Source of the DNA: Pollenia angustigena
Lineage: Eukaryota; Arthropoda; Insecta; Diptera; Polleniidae
Direction: 5' to 3'
Length of the DNA stretch: 64,000 nt
Assembly: GCA_930367215.1 (NCBI GenBank)
Contig: OV884059.1
Location: 35,083,882-35,147,881, forward strand
Shown here one piece after another: positions 9,788 through 20,457 of the stretch. The translations under genes were made by a program, and so were the position numbers. Positions within the stretch are counted from its first letter, which is position 1. Every line of letters begins with the position of its first letter. The notes under the pieces are model-generated. The model saw only the letters and a list, made by a program, of their open reading frames with translations. It was not told where the DNA came from and searched no databases.

Positions 9788-10241
9788 TTGCTCATAAAAG
9801 CGAATCTACGTCGTACGTCAACTAAGATCTAATTGTAGAATATTTTTGTCTTTTCAAATTGAATACTTGCGAGCAAAATAAGATGATACCAAAAAAAAAA
9901 TAACAATTTAAATAAATGAAGAGTTTTCTTTTACATATTCTGCCTTCTCAAGATCGAATTCGTAATCGTTTGAAATGTTTTTCGATATAATTTTAAATTT
10001 ACGATAATGGTAACTTAAAACAAATTAAAAGTTTATCGTATTTATTCGTTTTCGACAATTCTTATACTAATTTCCAAAAACGACTGGCTTTACACTACAA
10101 AAAAGACACTCATACATAATAACGATTAAATGGTAATTAAATGGGGCGTGTTTTAACGGCGCGCTGTGGCGTTACGTTCTTACGACGTACGACCCAATTG
10201 TATTTCTAGCATAAAAATGGTTTTGATATTTAAATTAGGCT
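9788..10241. other. Intronic spacer, nothing recognised
   Basis: AT-rich, with short ACGACGTACG-like words near 9810 and 10185 and no coding, palindrome or known terminal repeat that I can support. Confidence 0.4.
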
Positions 10242-12100
10242 TTAACCTCAATTCACCCATGCGTTCCGAACAATAGTTTTGTCCGGACAAAATTTTTTTA
10301 TATTGAGTTTGACGTCTCACTTCTGAGAGAGGGAAATTATTTTGTTCGGCAAGTTTTTTCTTTAATTGGTTTAATTTTAATTTTTGTTCAGAAAAAAATG
10401 AACTGAGTTGCCACTTCTTTCAATTTGTACATAAGAGTTGAAATGGTTGTTTTTTTTTTGCTGAAAAAATTAAATAATAAAAAAAAGAAAATTATATCGT
10501 CGGCTTAGAGTGTAAACCTGCTAAATTCACTTTTTAAGTAAATTGAGATTTTAATGCCGTTAGGTAGAGAAATATATGCCTCGTCGACCAGCATTTAGTT
10601 TTTCTTCAATTTTAACCCTGAAGTTAATTGAGTGTTAATGAGTGCACATGAGCAGATGCTTACTGCTTTTTTTCAGCTTTATTATTGTTTTTTCAGCTTT
10701 GATTTAATTTTAAAATAAACCAGCAAACAAAATAGTATAATGGGAGACAGAAATTTTTGTTAAGTTCTTTAAACTTAAAACATATTTTGTTAATAAGAAA
10801 TTTCAACAAAATCTTAAATTTGCAAAAATTAATTTATAATGCCTAAATACACTTAATTTTTTAAGTTTTAATTGTAAATTAAACTCGACCAATCAAATAT
10901 GTGTGAAAAAAATTGCCCTAATTCTGTAAAAACTGGGGCATATTTTGTATTTAATTTTATTAACTTTTTTTAAACTACATTTCCATTTTGCTTTTAAAAG
11001 TAAAATAAATTACATTTCAGGCGCGGATCCAGCTTGAGCTTTATGTCATTGTTGATCTGAGTCATGTTTTTATTCGACGAAGGGTAGGAAATGACCTCCC
11101 GCTCGTAGCATTACTGACGAGCATTGAAACGAAAATTTTAAATATTTTTGATAGATTTGGGTAGATATCTTCATCACAGTTTATTAAGCATCTTCAACGT
11201 TATCTGACAGATTAGGCTCAAGTTTAGATGTTAGTAGGTGTTTATCTCTTTTATCAAATAAAATCAGCTCATCAGCTAGTTGTGGTTTTAATAGTTTTAT
11301 ATCTGTATATGACTTGATTACACTTTGAGGTAGAAGTTTAGGTATGTTCACTATTGGGAAAGGTGTTTTGAGATCTTCTAAAATAAATTCAATAAAAGGA
11401 ATGTAACAACTCGGTAGTAATCTTCAACATTTGGGATGTGATTATTTCGTTCAAATCTTGTCTTTTCGATTGGAACCTCGATTTGAACGCAAATAACTTA
11501 AACTTTTTCAAAAATCGCTTTGAAATATTCTTTTGTTTTATTTCTGTTCCCTTCAAGGCTCATGATTAAAGTTTTGATAAGGCTTGATCCTTTTTGAAGA
11601 TCTATATCTTGCTTTTTTAAAATGATACTAAGTGGCTGTGTTACATCAAGTATCACACATAATGTGTATATTCCGCAAATAAATTCAAAAGTACTAAGTG
11701 AGTTTCTAAATATAAAGGTAGAGATGCTACCTTTCCACTCAGATATTTTTCCAAAGCTTCTACTATATGATGTACACTTGTTGCAAAGTGTTAAATTGAG
11801 TAGTGATCGCATAATGTAGAGAGTTTGGCTCCCAAATACTTTGCTAAAACTGTGTTTCGCTTGGGATGATTATATTTAAAAAATTTTGTCGTTTCTTTAA
11901 CAAATGATACAAATTTTTGTATTAATGGCAATTTATTGCTTTTAGAAATTGAGTATCTTGATTTATGGGAATAGCAAGGCGTTTGTTTCGCATTTGTCGC
12001 GGTTTAACAGCTCCATTTTCTGCTGACATCAGAGGATACCCATCTGTTCCATCTCCTACACAATTTATTAGGTCAAGACCAAAATTTGTCAAAGCTTTAA

Positions 12101-12427
12101 GCACTATTGATGGGTGGCATGTCATAATATCCAGTATCATAGTGTCCATGGACAAGTACCATAAAGGATTTTCTCCGTTATGGTATAACAAGTACCGGTT
12201 TCGCTAAGTTAAGCTTCTAAAATATGCCTTGTTGCCGAACGAAGGCCGACTACGCAGAGAAGCTTTACTTAGCGAAGCCGGTTTTTGTTATACCATAGAG
12301 GAGAAAATCCATGATTCCTGCCAATAATCATGTTTGTTATACCATAGAGGAGAAAATCCTTTATGGTACTTGTCCATGGACACTATGACACTGGACGTTA
12401 TGACATGCCACCTATTGATGATAGTGC
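12101..12427. repeat. Inverted duplication within transposase coding
   Basis: GCACTATTGATGGGTGGCAT at 12101 is inverted at 12408-12427 with small changes, and the arms continue inward through GTCCATGGACAAGTACCATA, GGTATAACA and AGCTTC/GAAGCT to a centre near 12238. The right arm also holds a direct duplication of TGTTATACCATAGAGGAGAA. The left arm encodes part of the hAT relic, so coding sequence was copied in inverted orientation. Confidence 0.75.
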
Positions 12428-12562
12428 CTTCGCATCAATTGACACATCAACGTCAACAATATCATTTGAAGCCTCTTCAAATGCGATTACAATCAAGCCA
12501 ATAAATTCTTCCCTATAAACTTTTTGTTGCATGTTGAAATATCTTAAAGATAAGGAAATCTG

Positions 12563-12795
12563 AGTTCTAATCACCGCATACGATATCGAGCAAAATTGAT
12601 CGAAATTATTTATTTTGGTATCTTGAAACTCGATATCGAATGAAATGTATTGAATTTGAAATAATAGCATTCGACATCGAGTAACTCGACATTACATTCA
12701 TCGAGTTTTCATTCGATACGCCAGTGTATATCGTATGCAAAAAAATTCAATAGTTTATTCGATACGATAGTATCGAATGCGGTGATTAGACCCCT
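12563..12795. repeat. MITE, TCTAATCACCGC ends, ATATCGA-rich
   Basis: Ends TCTAATCACCGCATACGATA and its near inverse GCGGTGATTAGACCCCTGG. The same family occurs as a head-to-head pair at 55676-56169. Inserted inside the hAT transposase relic, between the DESTNLSGKSQ and SLSLRYF codons. Confidence 0.8.
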
Positions 12796-13096
12796 GGCTT
12801 TTCCCTGACAAATTCGTGCTTTCGTCAAAAATTATCGAGTAGAATTTTGATTCATATAACACATACATACATAAATATTGCATTTACTAGGGCTTATTAA
12901 TAATTCAAACGCACGCATTATCAAGTCAAACGTTTAGTCTTCGAATGTAGATGGCACCTGCTGGGATTGAATGTAGAATAGTAAGTATTTGAATACGGTA
13001 AACTAGATTTTTCATTTGAAATATCTATTAAATAACTATTAGGATTATTGAAAATTTCGTTAGAACTTCCATAAAAAAAACAAGAAAACCTTGCTG

Positions 13097-14023
13097 CACT
13101 GAAAGAATTTTCTTCGCAATACCAATGAATTTTGACATTAATCCCATGAAAAATTGCATTAAAAAGGAACCTATGCAGCGCTTCGATGGATCGATGAACC
13201 CTGTTTCATTAAAAGGATTTAATGAAACATTACATTAGATCTATGAATATTATTCATTGGATGAATACTTTAAATAAAGTAAAATTTTTTATTTTTTTTT
13301 TTTAATTATTTTTTTTTATCTTTTCTTTTTTTTATTTTACTTTTTTTTTATTTTTAATTTTTTTTCTGTCTCTGGCGGGATTCGATCCGTCAACCTCGGT
13401 GCTGATAGACTAGCTCGCTACCAGCTAGTCTACCGGGGCAGTGTAGTTTTTGTATTAAAAAACTATGTGTTTTACTCAATTAAGAGCGTAAATATGAGAT
13501 TAAATTGTCCATAATAACAATAACAACGTTGATTGAAAGTGGATTGAATGTTTTTGTTTCATTACTCTAACGACATTTTTATTGTCATAATGAAAATTTA
13601 AATTTATGAAGGCAATTATTGAAATATGTTGCTTTTATAAAAAATGTTTTGATTTCATAAATTTAGTGGCATACATGTAACATTCGATGTATGAAATTAT
13701 TAAATCTTACATTTTTTAATTAACAATTAAACATTTTTTTAAGGAAACTATAATTTTGTATTAATTTATGAATATAGTTATGTTTGTTTATTGTTTTTTT
13801 ATGTTCCCAATTATAAATTTTTTTTTAACTTGGACAAACTTAAGTTTTCATATATCCAATGTAAATTTTTAACGTAATTACGAAATCCAATGAAGCGATT
13901 TTAACGAAAATACTTCATGATAACTATGAAATTCCATTTAGACAATGAACGTTTTCATTTACCCAAGGAAAGTTTTTTTATGAAAATGATTCATTAAATA
14001 TATGAAGCATTTTTCTTTCAGTG
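13097..14023. mobile_element. CACTGAAAG-ended element, copy 2, complete
   Basis: Starts CACTGAAAGAATTTTC and ends with the inverse CTTTCAGTG. The right two thirds are the inverse of 6703-7590, without the TTA MITE. It includes a captured SINE head (13368-13439) and long A/T tracts. No coding. Target duplication unclear. Confidence 0.75.
13368..13439 (-). repeat. SINE head fragment in copy 2 of the element
   Basis: On the minus strand GCCCCGGTAGACTAGCTGGT ... GATCGAATCCCGCCAGAGAC, the tRNA-like head of the local SINE family, in the same place and orientation relative to the host element as at 7413. Confidence 0.68.
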
Positions 14024-14620
14024 TGGGATTTGCAAAAATTTTGTACATAAAAAAAAATATTATTATTTGGAATTCTTGTATTATCGAAATTAACAAAACA
14101 TATTTTTATAATTTACGGGGGGGAAATTTCCTTATTTCCCCCCCCCCCCCTGAATCCGCGCCTGTTACATTTGCAATGCTTAGTTTTGTGTTTGCTGGGC
14201 AATATTATCTTATCCAATACAGACGCATTTCATTTATTGAGAGTTTTGGTTAACTATGCTCTAAGCCGACGATATACATAATTAAAAATAATAAAATCAC
14301 TTTCCTTTTTTCGTCCATTTTCTTTAACACACTTTCAGAAAACCATTCAAAATAAGTGTTTTGCTAGTTGTGCAGCCATTTTGTATAATTGTTAACATCT
14401 GCTTACCATATGGTAGCTTTGTTTTTCGGGACAAATTTTCCGAAATGCGTGAATCGTTCTGCTGAACACTCTCAGTAAAAAAAATATTCTCCGGACAAAA
14501 ATATTGTTCGGAACGAATGGATGAATCCACCATTAGTTCATCAAATTTAATTTTCATTAATTTATTTTTAGCTAAGAAAAGAATTCACAACATGAAATTA
14601 ATTAAAATTATTTTAATAAT

Positions 14621-14934
14621 AATTTAATTCTTGACTGGACACGGGTTGATCTCGGTTCAAATTTACATGTTAAGAGAACTCCTATCATCAGGCTTCTTTG
14701 CCGTTCTACCGTTTGCGCCACTGCGGCGCCTGCCAGTCTAAAGTCCAACATCAATCTTTAACAAATGGTATTGTTTAAGGATCGAAATTTGTTGTAATTG
14801 ATTATTTACATGTTTCTTTGTCTTGAAGCCCTAAAAACATTTGTTTTTATGTTTATGATGATGGGAATGTGGGTATTCTCGAAACATGTAGATTTGACCC
14901 AAGTTCAATCCAGTATTCAGTCAAGAATAAAATG
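14621..14934. repeat. MITE, TTCTTGACTG ends
   Basis: TAATTCTTGACTGGACACGG ... TTCAAATTTACATGT near 14625-14670 is inverted as ACATGTAGATTTGACCC ... CAGTCAAGAATAAAA near 14885-14932, giving arms of about 50 bp with several mismatches. No coding. Confidence 0.6.
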
Positions 14935-14981
14935 ATTAAAATAAATTTAATTCATATCATGTTGTTAAATTCCTTCATTAA

Positions 14982-16537
14982 CCTTCGCTTCCATGAAGAA
15001 TTGTTTTACGTCAACACATAGTATCTACCCGGGTAGATATAATAATATTTTCTTAATTTTATATGGGGCAAAATACAAACAATGTCAAACAAGGCATAAA
15101 CAAATATTATTAAAAAATTATACTTTAGGTAATTTATTTGCTTTTTTCTACTACGAAGAGCTGTAGTGTTGCTATCGTCCATGCATCGAGATTCAGCTGT
15201 GTCCGATATAAAACAAAAGCCAAAAATGATTTTGTTTTATAATCAAACCAAGTGGACGCAATGGATAAAATGGTGTCCCAATATACCACAAAAAGGGTAT
15301 ATTACATGGGGCTGTCATTGGAGGGGGTCAATTGACACCATTTGACCAGTCACAGATTTATTCTCAATGGACATGTTTAGTGACCGTTACTTTGATGTAG
15401 TATTATTTCAATAAAACAAGTCCAAGAATTAAATTCAAGAGCCAAATTTTAGAAACTCCCAAAAAATGTATCACACCACCGGTGAAGACTGTACTGTAAT
15501 TCATTACTTTTTCTACCTTTTTGTTCTTCATAAACCAGTTACATGATTGGTTCTCCTTTCACTGGTCATGAGTTCTTTCTTTATGTAGCTGTTCTATTTT
15601 CACAACTCCCAGGACCAGTCTGTGGGACCAATTGACACTAATTTCCCGCAGGGTAGTTTCTTGTTTTATTTTCGCAGTTTTTTTTTATCAATTTGAAAAA
15701 TTGAGGCTTACACCACTTTTGCGCGACGTAGAAAATTTATACAGAGCTTTATGAAGATTTATGAAGAGCTTTGTATTTCGCAATTTAGGGTCCGAGCACA
15801 AAGACCAATGACAGTCAAGAAGATTGCCATCAAGACAGCCTTTGAATGTATTTTAGGTATATTTTTTAACCTTTTTGAGTGGAAAAATATTTAGTTGTTT
15901 TTATTATTACTGCATAATCATTCTCTGTATCGAACTACGAAGATAAAGAATTTGACGCTGATGATGTCCCGGAACGAGATGCAAGTTGGCGCATCAAACA
16001 AAATTGTTGGTGCTACATGTGCTGCCATTGTTCTAAAAGGAAGAGAGCTGCACGGCAAGCATGTTTCAAATGCAAGAAGCCCGTATGCGTTGAACACAGC
16101 TTCACCCAGAAAAAGTGTGAAGATTGTCATATGGGCCCATCTTCATCTTCTCACAATTTGCGTAAATAAATATTACATATATTCATATATACTTTTTCTC
16201 ATTTTTTTGTAAATTTTAAATTTCAATAAACGAAAATCCATTTATTTACATGATGTATTGTTTTTCTAAAAGTTTCAGATGATTATATTAGGAAATGTGT
16301 CATACAAATTTTGTATACCTACCTGGGTAGATACTATTAACTTACGTAGAAAAAAAGACAAAATTACAAAAAAAGTAAGAAGTTCTGCAGTAAAATCATT
16401 TTTGTTTGCATTTTCTGCTTAAATTCGAAAATTTGATAACTGACTCGGTGGCATTTTCAGATTTGATGAAAACTCGCTCAGCTATTTGCAAATGAAAGTC
16501 GCTTTCTCTACCCGGGTAGGGATTATGAAAGCGAAGG
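14982..16537 (+). mobile_element. piggyBac-type element, internally deleted
   Basis: TTAA at 14978-14981 and 16538-16541 flanks terminal repeats CCTTCGCTTCCATGA / CCTTCGCTTTCATAA. Subterminal copies of TACCCGGGTA occur at both ends, with an inverted inner copy near 16317. At 1,556 bp it is shorter than autonomous piggyBac elements (about 2.4 kb) and has only the 3' part of a transposase. It is the last insertion before Tomosyn exon 3. Confidence 0.85.
15240..16168 (+). pseudogene. piggyBac transposase C-terminal relic
   Basis: The VDAMDKMVSQYTTKRVY region near 15252-15302 fits the piggyBac GGVDTLDKM...Y..KR block. Near 15990-16125 the reading CWCYMCCHCSKRKRAARQAC, then FKCKKPVCVEHSF, then KKCEDC is the C-terminal cysteine-rich (RING-like) domain that binds the transposon ends in this family. 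Between them the frame is lost. The N-terminal half is absent. The intervening 15859-15945 could be an intron or an insertion. Confidence 0.75.
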
Positions 16538-16727
16538 TTAATAAAAAAAAATATTTTATGAAAATTAAATTTAATGAACTTAGCCTAATTAAAATATCAA
16601 AAACTTTAATTAAAAACCAACAGTTGTTCACTGTTTTCATTTTTATTTAAAACTATTTTTCGTTTTTAAGTTTATATATAGTAAACTTTAAAACAAATAC
16701 TTATTTATTTAATACATTGTACTTTAC

Positions 16728-16916
16728 CTCTCACGTTGAAATTTTAAACTCTGTATAACTAGTGGTACTTTTGGTCGTAAATTCCACAAATGAATCGTGT
16801 CATCAGCAGTTACAGTCACCAATTTTCCATCATTGACTATGAATTCAGCTAAAATAACAGCACATTCGGATTCACCTTCGTGCTTTACATGTGCATCAAC
16901 ACCAGGCCTTCCCAAA
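16728..16916 (-). CDS. Tomosyn: Tomosyn coding exon 3
   Basis: Encodes LGRPGVDAHVKHEGESECAV, then LAEFIVNDGKLVTVTADDTI and HLWNLRPKVPLVIQSLKFQR. This is the classical tomosyn segment (vertebrate LGRPGV, then DDTLHLWNLRQKRPAILHSL). The acceptor is TTTTACAG. The first base completes a Leu codon from exon 2, and the exon ends two bases into an Arg codon at the GTAAAG donor, giving 189 bases. The open frame running further upstream of 16916 on this strand is intron and has no family similarity. Confidence 0.94.
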
Positions 16917-17265
16917 CTGTAAAATGTAAAACCAATAAAAATGTATACATTATGGATGTGCGTAAAGAAAACATATTTGCCCATATGGTCCGTCAGCTCT
17001 AACAAAATTATTTTAAACGAAACATTTTAAACATGTAGTGGTTACGTTAACCATAGGAAGCCACAAAAATTTAATGATTTATTACGACTTTTTTAAAGTA
17101 TGTTGGGGTTAATAATAATATTTTTATGATCGAAGGTATTCATTAAAAGGTTGTGGTGAACTGATGAAACCATAATTTGTTTGAAAATGTTTCTTTAAAA
17201 ATTGATTTGTTGGCGGTGAGCCGATTGAGAAATATGTTTTCTTTGAGTATAGAAGTAAGACTTAC

Positions 17266-17363
17266 AGTCTTAAACTGCCATTTTTGTCACCAATCGCTAA
17301 CAGTTTTTGAATAGGATCAAATGCGAATGCAGTTGGTGAATAGGGAAATCCATGACGAAAGGT
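17266..17363 (-). CDS. Tomosyn: Tomosyn coding exon 2
   Basis: A 98-base exon encoding TFRHGFPYSPTAFAFDPIQK followed by LLAIGDKNGSLR. It matches the first WD-like strand pair of STXBP5/tomosyn (RHGFPYQPTALAFDPVQK, then LAIG). The acceptor is TCCTTTAG and the donor GTAAG. It enters in phase 0 after exon 1 and leaves two bases into a Leu codon. Introns on either side are 312 and 349 bases. It contains no start codon of its own. Confidence 0.93.
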
Positions 17364-17675
17364 CTAAAGGAGATATGGAGAAAAAGAAAATAGATAAATA
17401 TTAAAGTTTGATCAAAACAAACATTCATTATTTAATTTTATTTTAATTTCTATGTTTATAGAGAGTTTTAAGAAAACTGAATTTCACATTTCACTTTTTT
17501 ATTTAAAAATTCATATTGTTGTTCTATTAAAACAACTGCAATAGCCGCGTGTGTCTTATGATAGTTTTCAATTCAACACTACCAAATAAAACAAACGCTA
17601 ACTGTTGCAATTGTATTTGAAAGTACTTAATAATTTCAAACAAACAAAAGATTTAATTGTATGAAATAAAGTTAC

Positions 17676-17798
17676 CTTTCGCAGAGCAAAATGTTCAGTT
17701 TTTAATGATTCCTGTATTTCTTGCTCTTGCCTTATGGCCTGGGGCTGAACAGTTTGTCGAAATCCATCTAGAACTCCTTTAAAGGTAAACTTTTTCAT
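17676..17798 (-). CDS. Tomosyn: Tomosyn coding exon 1 with start codon
   Basis: Encodes 41 residues, starting MKKFTFKGVLDGFRQTVQPQ and ending EIQESLKTEHFALRK, followed by a GTAACT donor in phase 0. The family N terminus has the same layout (M-R/K-K-F, VLDG, then EIQE and EHF), so this Met is the expected start. The sequence just upstream of the ATG on the minus strand is AT-rich with in-frame stops. The six exons sum to 817 coding bases without a stop or frameshift, so the gene looks intact here. Confidence 0.92.
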
Positions 17799-17909
17799 TT
17801 TTACATATAGAATGTATTAGTTAAAAATATGTAGAAGATTTTTTGGTTTTAAAATTTTAATTGTTGTGGATGTTTTTAATTTTTGTTCTTAAAAATAATC
17901 CATTAACCC
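17799..17909 (-). other. Probable Tomosyn 5' UTR part of exon 1
   Basis: On the minus strand a pyrimidine-rich TTTTATTTTCAG precedes GGGTTAATGG at 17909 and would serve as a 3' splice site, leaving 111 bases of 5' UTR before the start codon. This implies at least one upstream non-coding exon and a promoter further right, which I could not locate. The call rests on the splice signal only. Confidence 0.4.
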
Positions 17910-18196
17910 CTGAAAATAAAACAAAAATATTTTAAAGATATTAAATCGGTTATTAGTTTAAAAAAGTTATGTACAATATACAAAAAATAAACATATTATT
18001 ACGAAAATAGATTGATCTAAGAATTATTTATAGTTTAAGTCATAAGTTTTTTTGTAAATTATACTTTTACATCGTATTAGTTTTAAATTGTTATGAACTC
18101 CACTGTACGGAATTTTCTAGTAATGGAACGCCTAAAGGTAGACTTTAGATTCAGATGTATGAAAGTTATTTAAAAATATAAAAGTTCTGGAATGGA
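17910..18196. other. Upstream flank of Tomosyn, no gene seen
   Basis: AT-rich sequence to the right of the probable splice acceptor. No TATA-Inr arrangement, coding or inverted repeat that I can support. Confidence 0.4.
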
Positions 18197-18335
18197 CTTT
18201 TTTTTTTATTCCGTATGCTAATCCCCACGAAGCTTGACGCTTGTCTGCAGGAAAGAAACCAGAGTCTCCGGCGGGAATCGAATCCGCAACCCCGGGGTTG
18301 ATAGACTAGCTCACTACTAGCTAGCCTACCGGGGC
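18197..18335 (-). repeat. tRNA-derived SINE, full-length copy
   Basis: On the minus strand it runs from GCCCCGGTAGGCTAGCTAGT (A-box-like) through GGATTCGATTCCCGCC (B box) and a tRNA-unrelated body (CTCTGGTTTCTTTCCTGCAG ... GGGGATTAGC) to an A tail at 18199-18207. The layout is a pol III SINE. The same structure is seen at 50442-50577. It could be mistaken for a tRNA gene, but the 3' acceptor stem does not pair with the head. Confidence 0.8.
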
Positions 18336-19511
18336 ACTCAAATTAATAAAATACAAGAAAAAGAAAAATATATATGTACCTACATTTCCAAAAAATTTTA
18401 AAATCCATTTTTAACATTAACCATTTATTAACATAATATTTTTATTTCATATTTAATGAATATTGTAAAGAAAATGATATCATATAAATTCATTTTTATA
18501 TTTAAGTCATAAATATTACAACCAGAAAAAATCCATGTTAAATTAACTTGGCACAATGTTGATTAAAAGTCATAGTAAATTTTTGTAAAAGTATGCAGGT
18601 GTTTTGGAATTCGAAAACGCAAGAATTTGGAAATTGTTTTAATACCCCTATTGCGGTTCTCCACTCAACTCAGTTTGGTCGTCTTGGAGTCAACCCAACT
18701 TATGCACAACCAAACTCGTTTTAGGTATTGTGATACCCAACTGTTTTAAGTTGAGTTTGGTATAAAGTTGCCAACTTAAAATATCGATTTGCCAACTTTA
18801 AATATAACGTTTGACAAGTGAAAATTTTATAAAATGAAATAATTTTTTAAACTAAAAGTATTTTTAATTGTTGTGTTGAATAAAAAGTATTTATAATTGA
18901 TATTAGTGTCGATTTATTTTATGATGATAAAAAGGACAACTCTTGTATAGATGCGCTACGTAGAAGTAGGGATGAAACGATACCTCTAAGGTATCGATAC
19001 TTTTACTCGATGTGGTATCGCTCGTAAAGTATCGATACCTACTTAGTATCGAAAAAAAAGTATCGAATCTTACATACTTGTATCGGTTTGTATCATAAAA
19101 GAATAGAAAGCAGCATTTAAAAACGTTCTTATTAGTGTTTTAGTACTATACAATACAATAGGAACTACGACCCACTAAAATTTTTGTGCAAAACAAAAAT
19201 TGTAAAGATTGACAACACTTTTAGTTACTACAAGTACCAATTTCCTCTCGAAAAATCGTTTTTTATCTTAGGAATCAAAATTTTTATAGAACGTTCAGGA
19301 TAACAACCTTTTATTTACCTTTTATTCCAGAAATTAACAATGTCACTATGAATTTATTTTAAATGTAAATATGTATTTTATTTCAAAATTGATAAATATA
19401 CAGTAGTTTTGACTTACTGCTTTTTGTTGAAGTGCACTTTTCACCTAACTGCACAAAATTAATATTTTTTAAAACCTTTTCTTTAGCTTCACTTCGGAAA
19501 ATCAAATCATG

Positions 19512-19738
19512 TTAAATGGATGAAACTTTGCAGGCATACATATTCCCGATGACAATACACGAATACATGGGCGTAGCCAGGATAAAATCTAGGGGGGGGG
19601 GCAAAATTTTTTTTTGTAAAATGCTTTTTTGACCGCCTTTTACTCAATGTAAATGGGTGAAACTTTGCAGGCATACATATTCCTGATGACAATACACAAA
19701 TACATGGGCGTAGCCAGGATAAAATCTAGGGGGGGGGG
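19512..19738. repeat. Tandem duplication, 137 bp period
   Basis: TGAAACTTTGCAGGCATACA ... CATGGGCGTAGCCAGGATAA ... AAATCTAGGGGGGG occurs at 19521 and again at 19658 with three or four changes. Each unit ends in a G run. Confidence 0.85.
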
Positions 19739-20246
19739 GTTGCAAAATTTTGTTTAAATCTTCTTTTTTAAGAAAAGCGTTTATTCTTTAAAATTCCATA
19801 CAAATTTATTTTTTAAGTGAACTTTCTATACCTGCACATTTGAGATAAATGCCCAAAATTTTTAACATTTTAAAATTATTTTCATACAAAAAATCAAATT
19901 TAGCTGCACTTTGACTTAACTGTCCAAAATACATATTTTCTGTAATTATTCTTCAAAATCCTTTTTACGTGCCTTTTGTATACCTGCATATTTATCATAT
20001 TTTTGGGCAGTTGTAAAATATTTTCATTTAAAACATCAAAGTTAGCTGCTTACATAAAAAATTATGGTGTTCACTTTTTCGCATAAATATCCAATTTAAG
20101 CTGTTTATAAAAACAAAAATCGCAAACAAGTCAAGTTGACATCATTATAATTCATTTATTTTGTTTGCATGTACCTACACTCATGAATTTGGTTTGCGGT
20201 TACAGCAACTTGACCACGACTATATGAAAGGAATAGTAAATCTTAG

Positions 20247-20457
20247 GCCTGGAACAGAATAAAGTAGTTGTAGTAGTATCTAAAGCTGCCGAATGTTCTG
20301 TAGCGCAACTAAGTTCAAAATTTCGAATTTGCGTTTCAACTGCAACGACTTCTACAACTATGTATTATGTTGACACTACTTTGAAACTGCCGTTTTTAAC
20401 TTTTGATAGCTTGCAGCGCTATTCTTAACGTTTTACTACAGCGAAAATTCTGTTCCC
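20247..20457. repeat. MITE, GGAACAGAAT ends
   Basis: GGCCTGGAACAGAATAAAGT at the left against ATTCTGTTCCCCACTTTATT at the right, with TGTAGTAG / CTACTACA-like words just inside. Imperfect arms; non-coding. Confidence 0.5.

Larger units (their letters stand above)
11030..12845 (-). pseudogene. hAT transposase relic, ZMYM1 / 52 kDa-repressor type
   Basis: Read on the minus strand, segments occur in the order of this hAT subgroup: SIIFDESTNLSGKSQ at about 12800-12845 (first acidic site region), ISLSLRYFNMQQKVYREEFI at about 12500-12560, LTNFGLDLINCVGDGTDGY at about 12040-12100 (TDG acidic site region), FVKETTKFFKYNHPKR with LAKYLGAKLSTLCDHYS at about 11820-11910, and LSTFEFICGIYTLCVILDVT at about 11640-11710. 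The C-terminal dimerisation part is not clear. It is broken by stops, frameshifts, a MITE between the first two segments and an inverted duplication of coding sequence. Family recognition is from memory of the motif order; no search was run. Confidence 0.75.
11018..14164 (-). mobile_element. hAT element with ZMYM1-like transposase relic
   Basis: Terminal repeats CAGGCGCGGATCCAG / CAGGCGCGGATTCAG. A perfect 8 bp target duplication TTACATTT lies at 11010-11017 and 14165-14172. The element is 3,147 bp and carries a decayed minus-strand transposase, the MITE at 12563, an inverted duplication at 12101-12427 and the CACTGAAAG element at 13097-14023. A run of C precedes the right end. Confidence 0.88.
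10242..14535. mobile_element. Long-armed inverted-repeat element around a hAT insertion
   Basis: The left end contains CGTTCCGAACAATAGTTTTG then TCCGGACAAAATTTTTT, and the right end carries the inverse with few changes (10260-10310 against 14480-14525). The inner word ATATCGTCGGCTTAGAG at about 10495 is inverted at about 14260. The arms are thus roughly 270 bp. Removing the inner hAT leaves about 1.1 kb. Target duplication not resolved. Confidence 0.65.
614..16727 (-). other. Tomosyn intron 3, 16.1 kb, filled with transposons
   Basis: The donor GTAAAG lies below 16728 and the acceptor TTGCAG above 613. The intron is 16,114 bases, against 65, 72, 349 and 312 for the other complete introns. 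Most of it can be assigned to the mobile elements listed separately. Unassigned stretches are 614-959, 1986-2639 (two diverged copies of AACGCAACTGAA near 2080 and 2125), 4700-5289, 5501-5680, 14173-14620 and 16542-16727. In those I see only AT-rich sequence with no convincing coding. Confidence 0.9.

Noticed and set aside
18260..18335. tRNA gene on the minus strand
   Set aside because: A and B boxes are present, but the acceptor stem does not pair and a non-tRNA body with an A tail follows; three other copies show the same, so it is a SINE.
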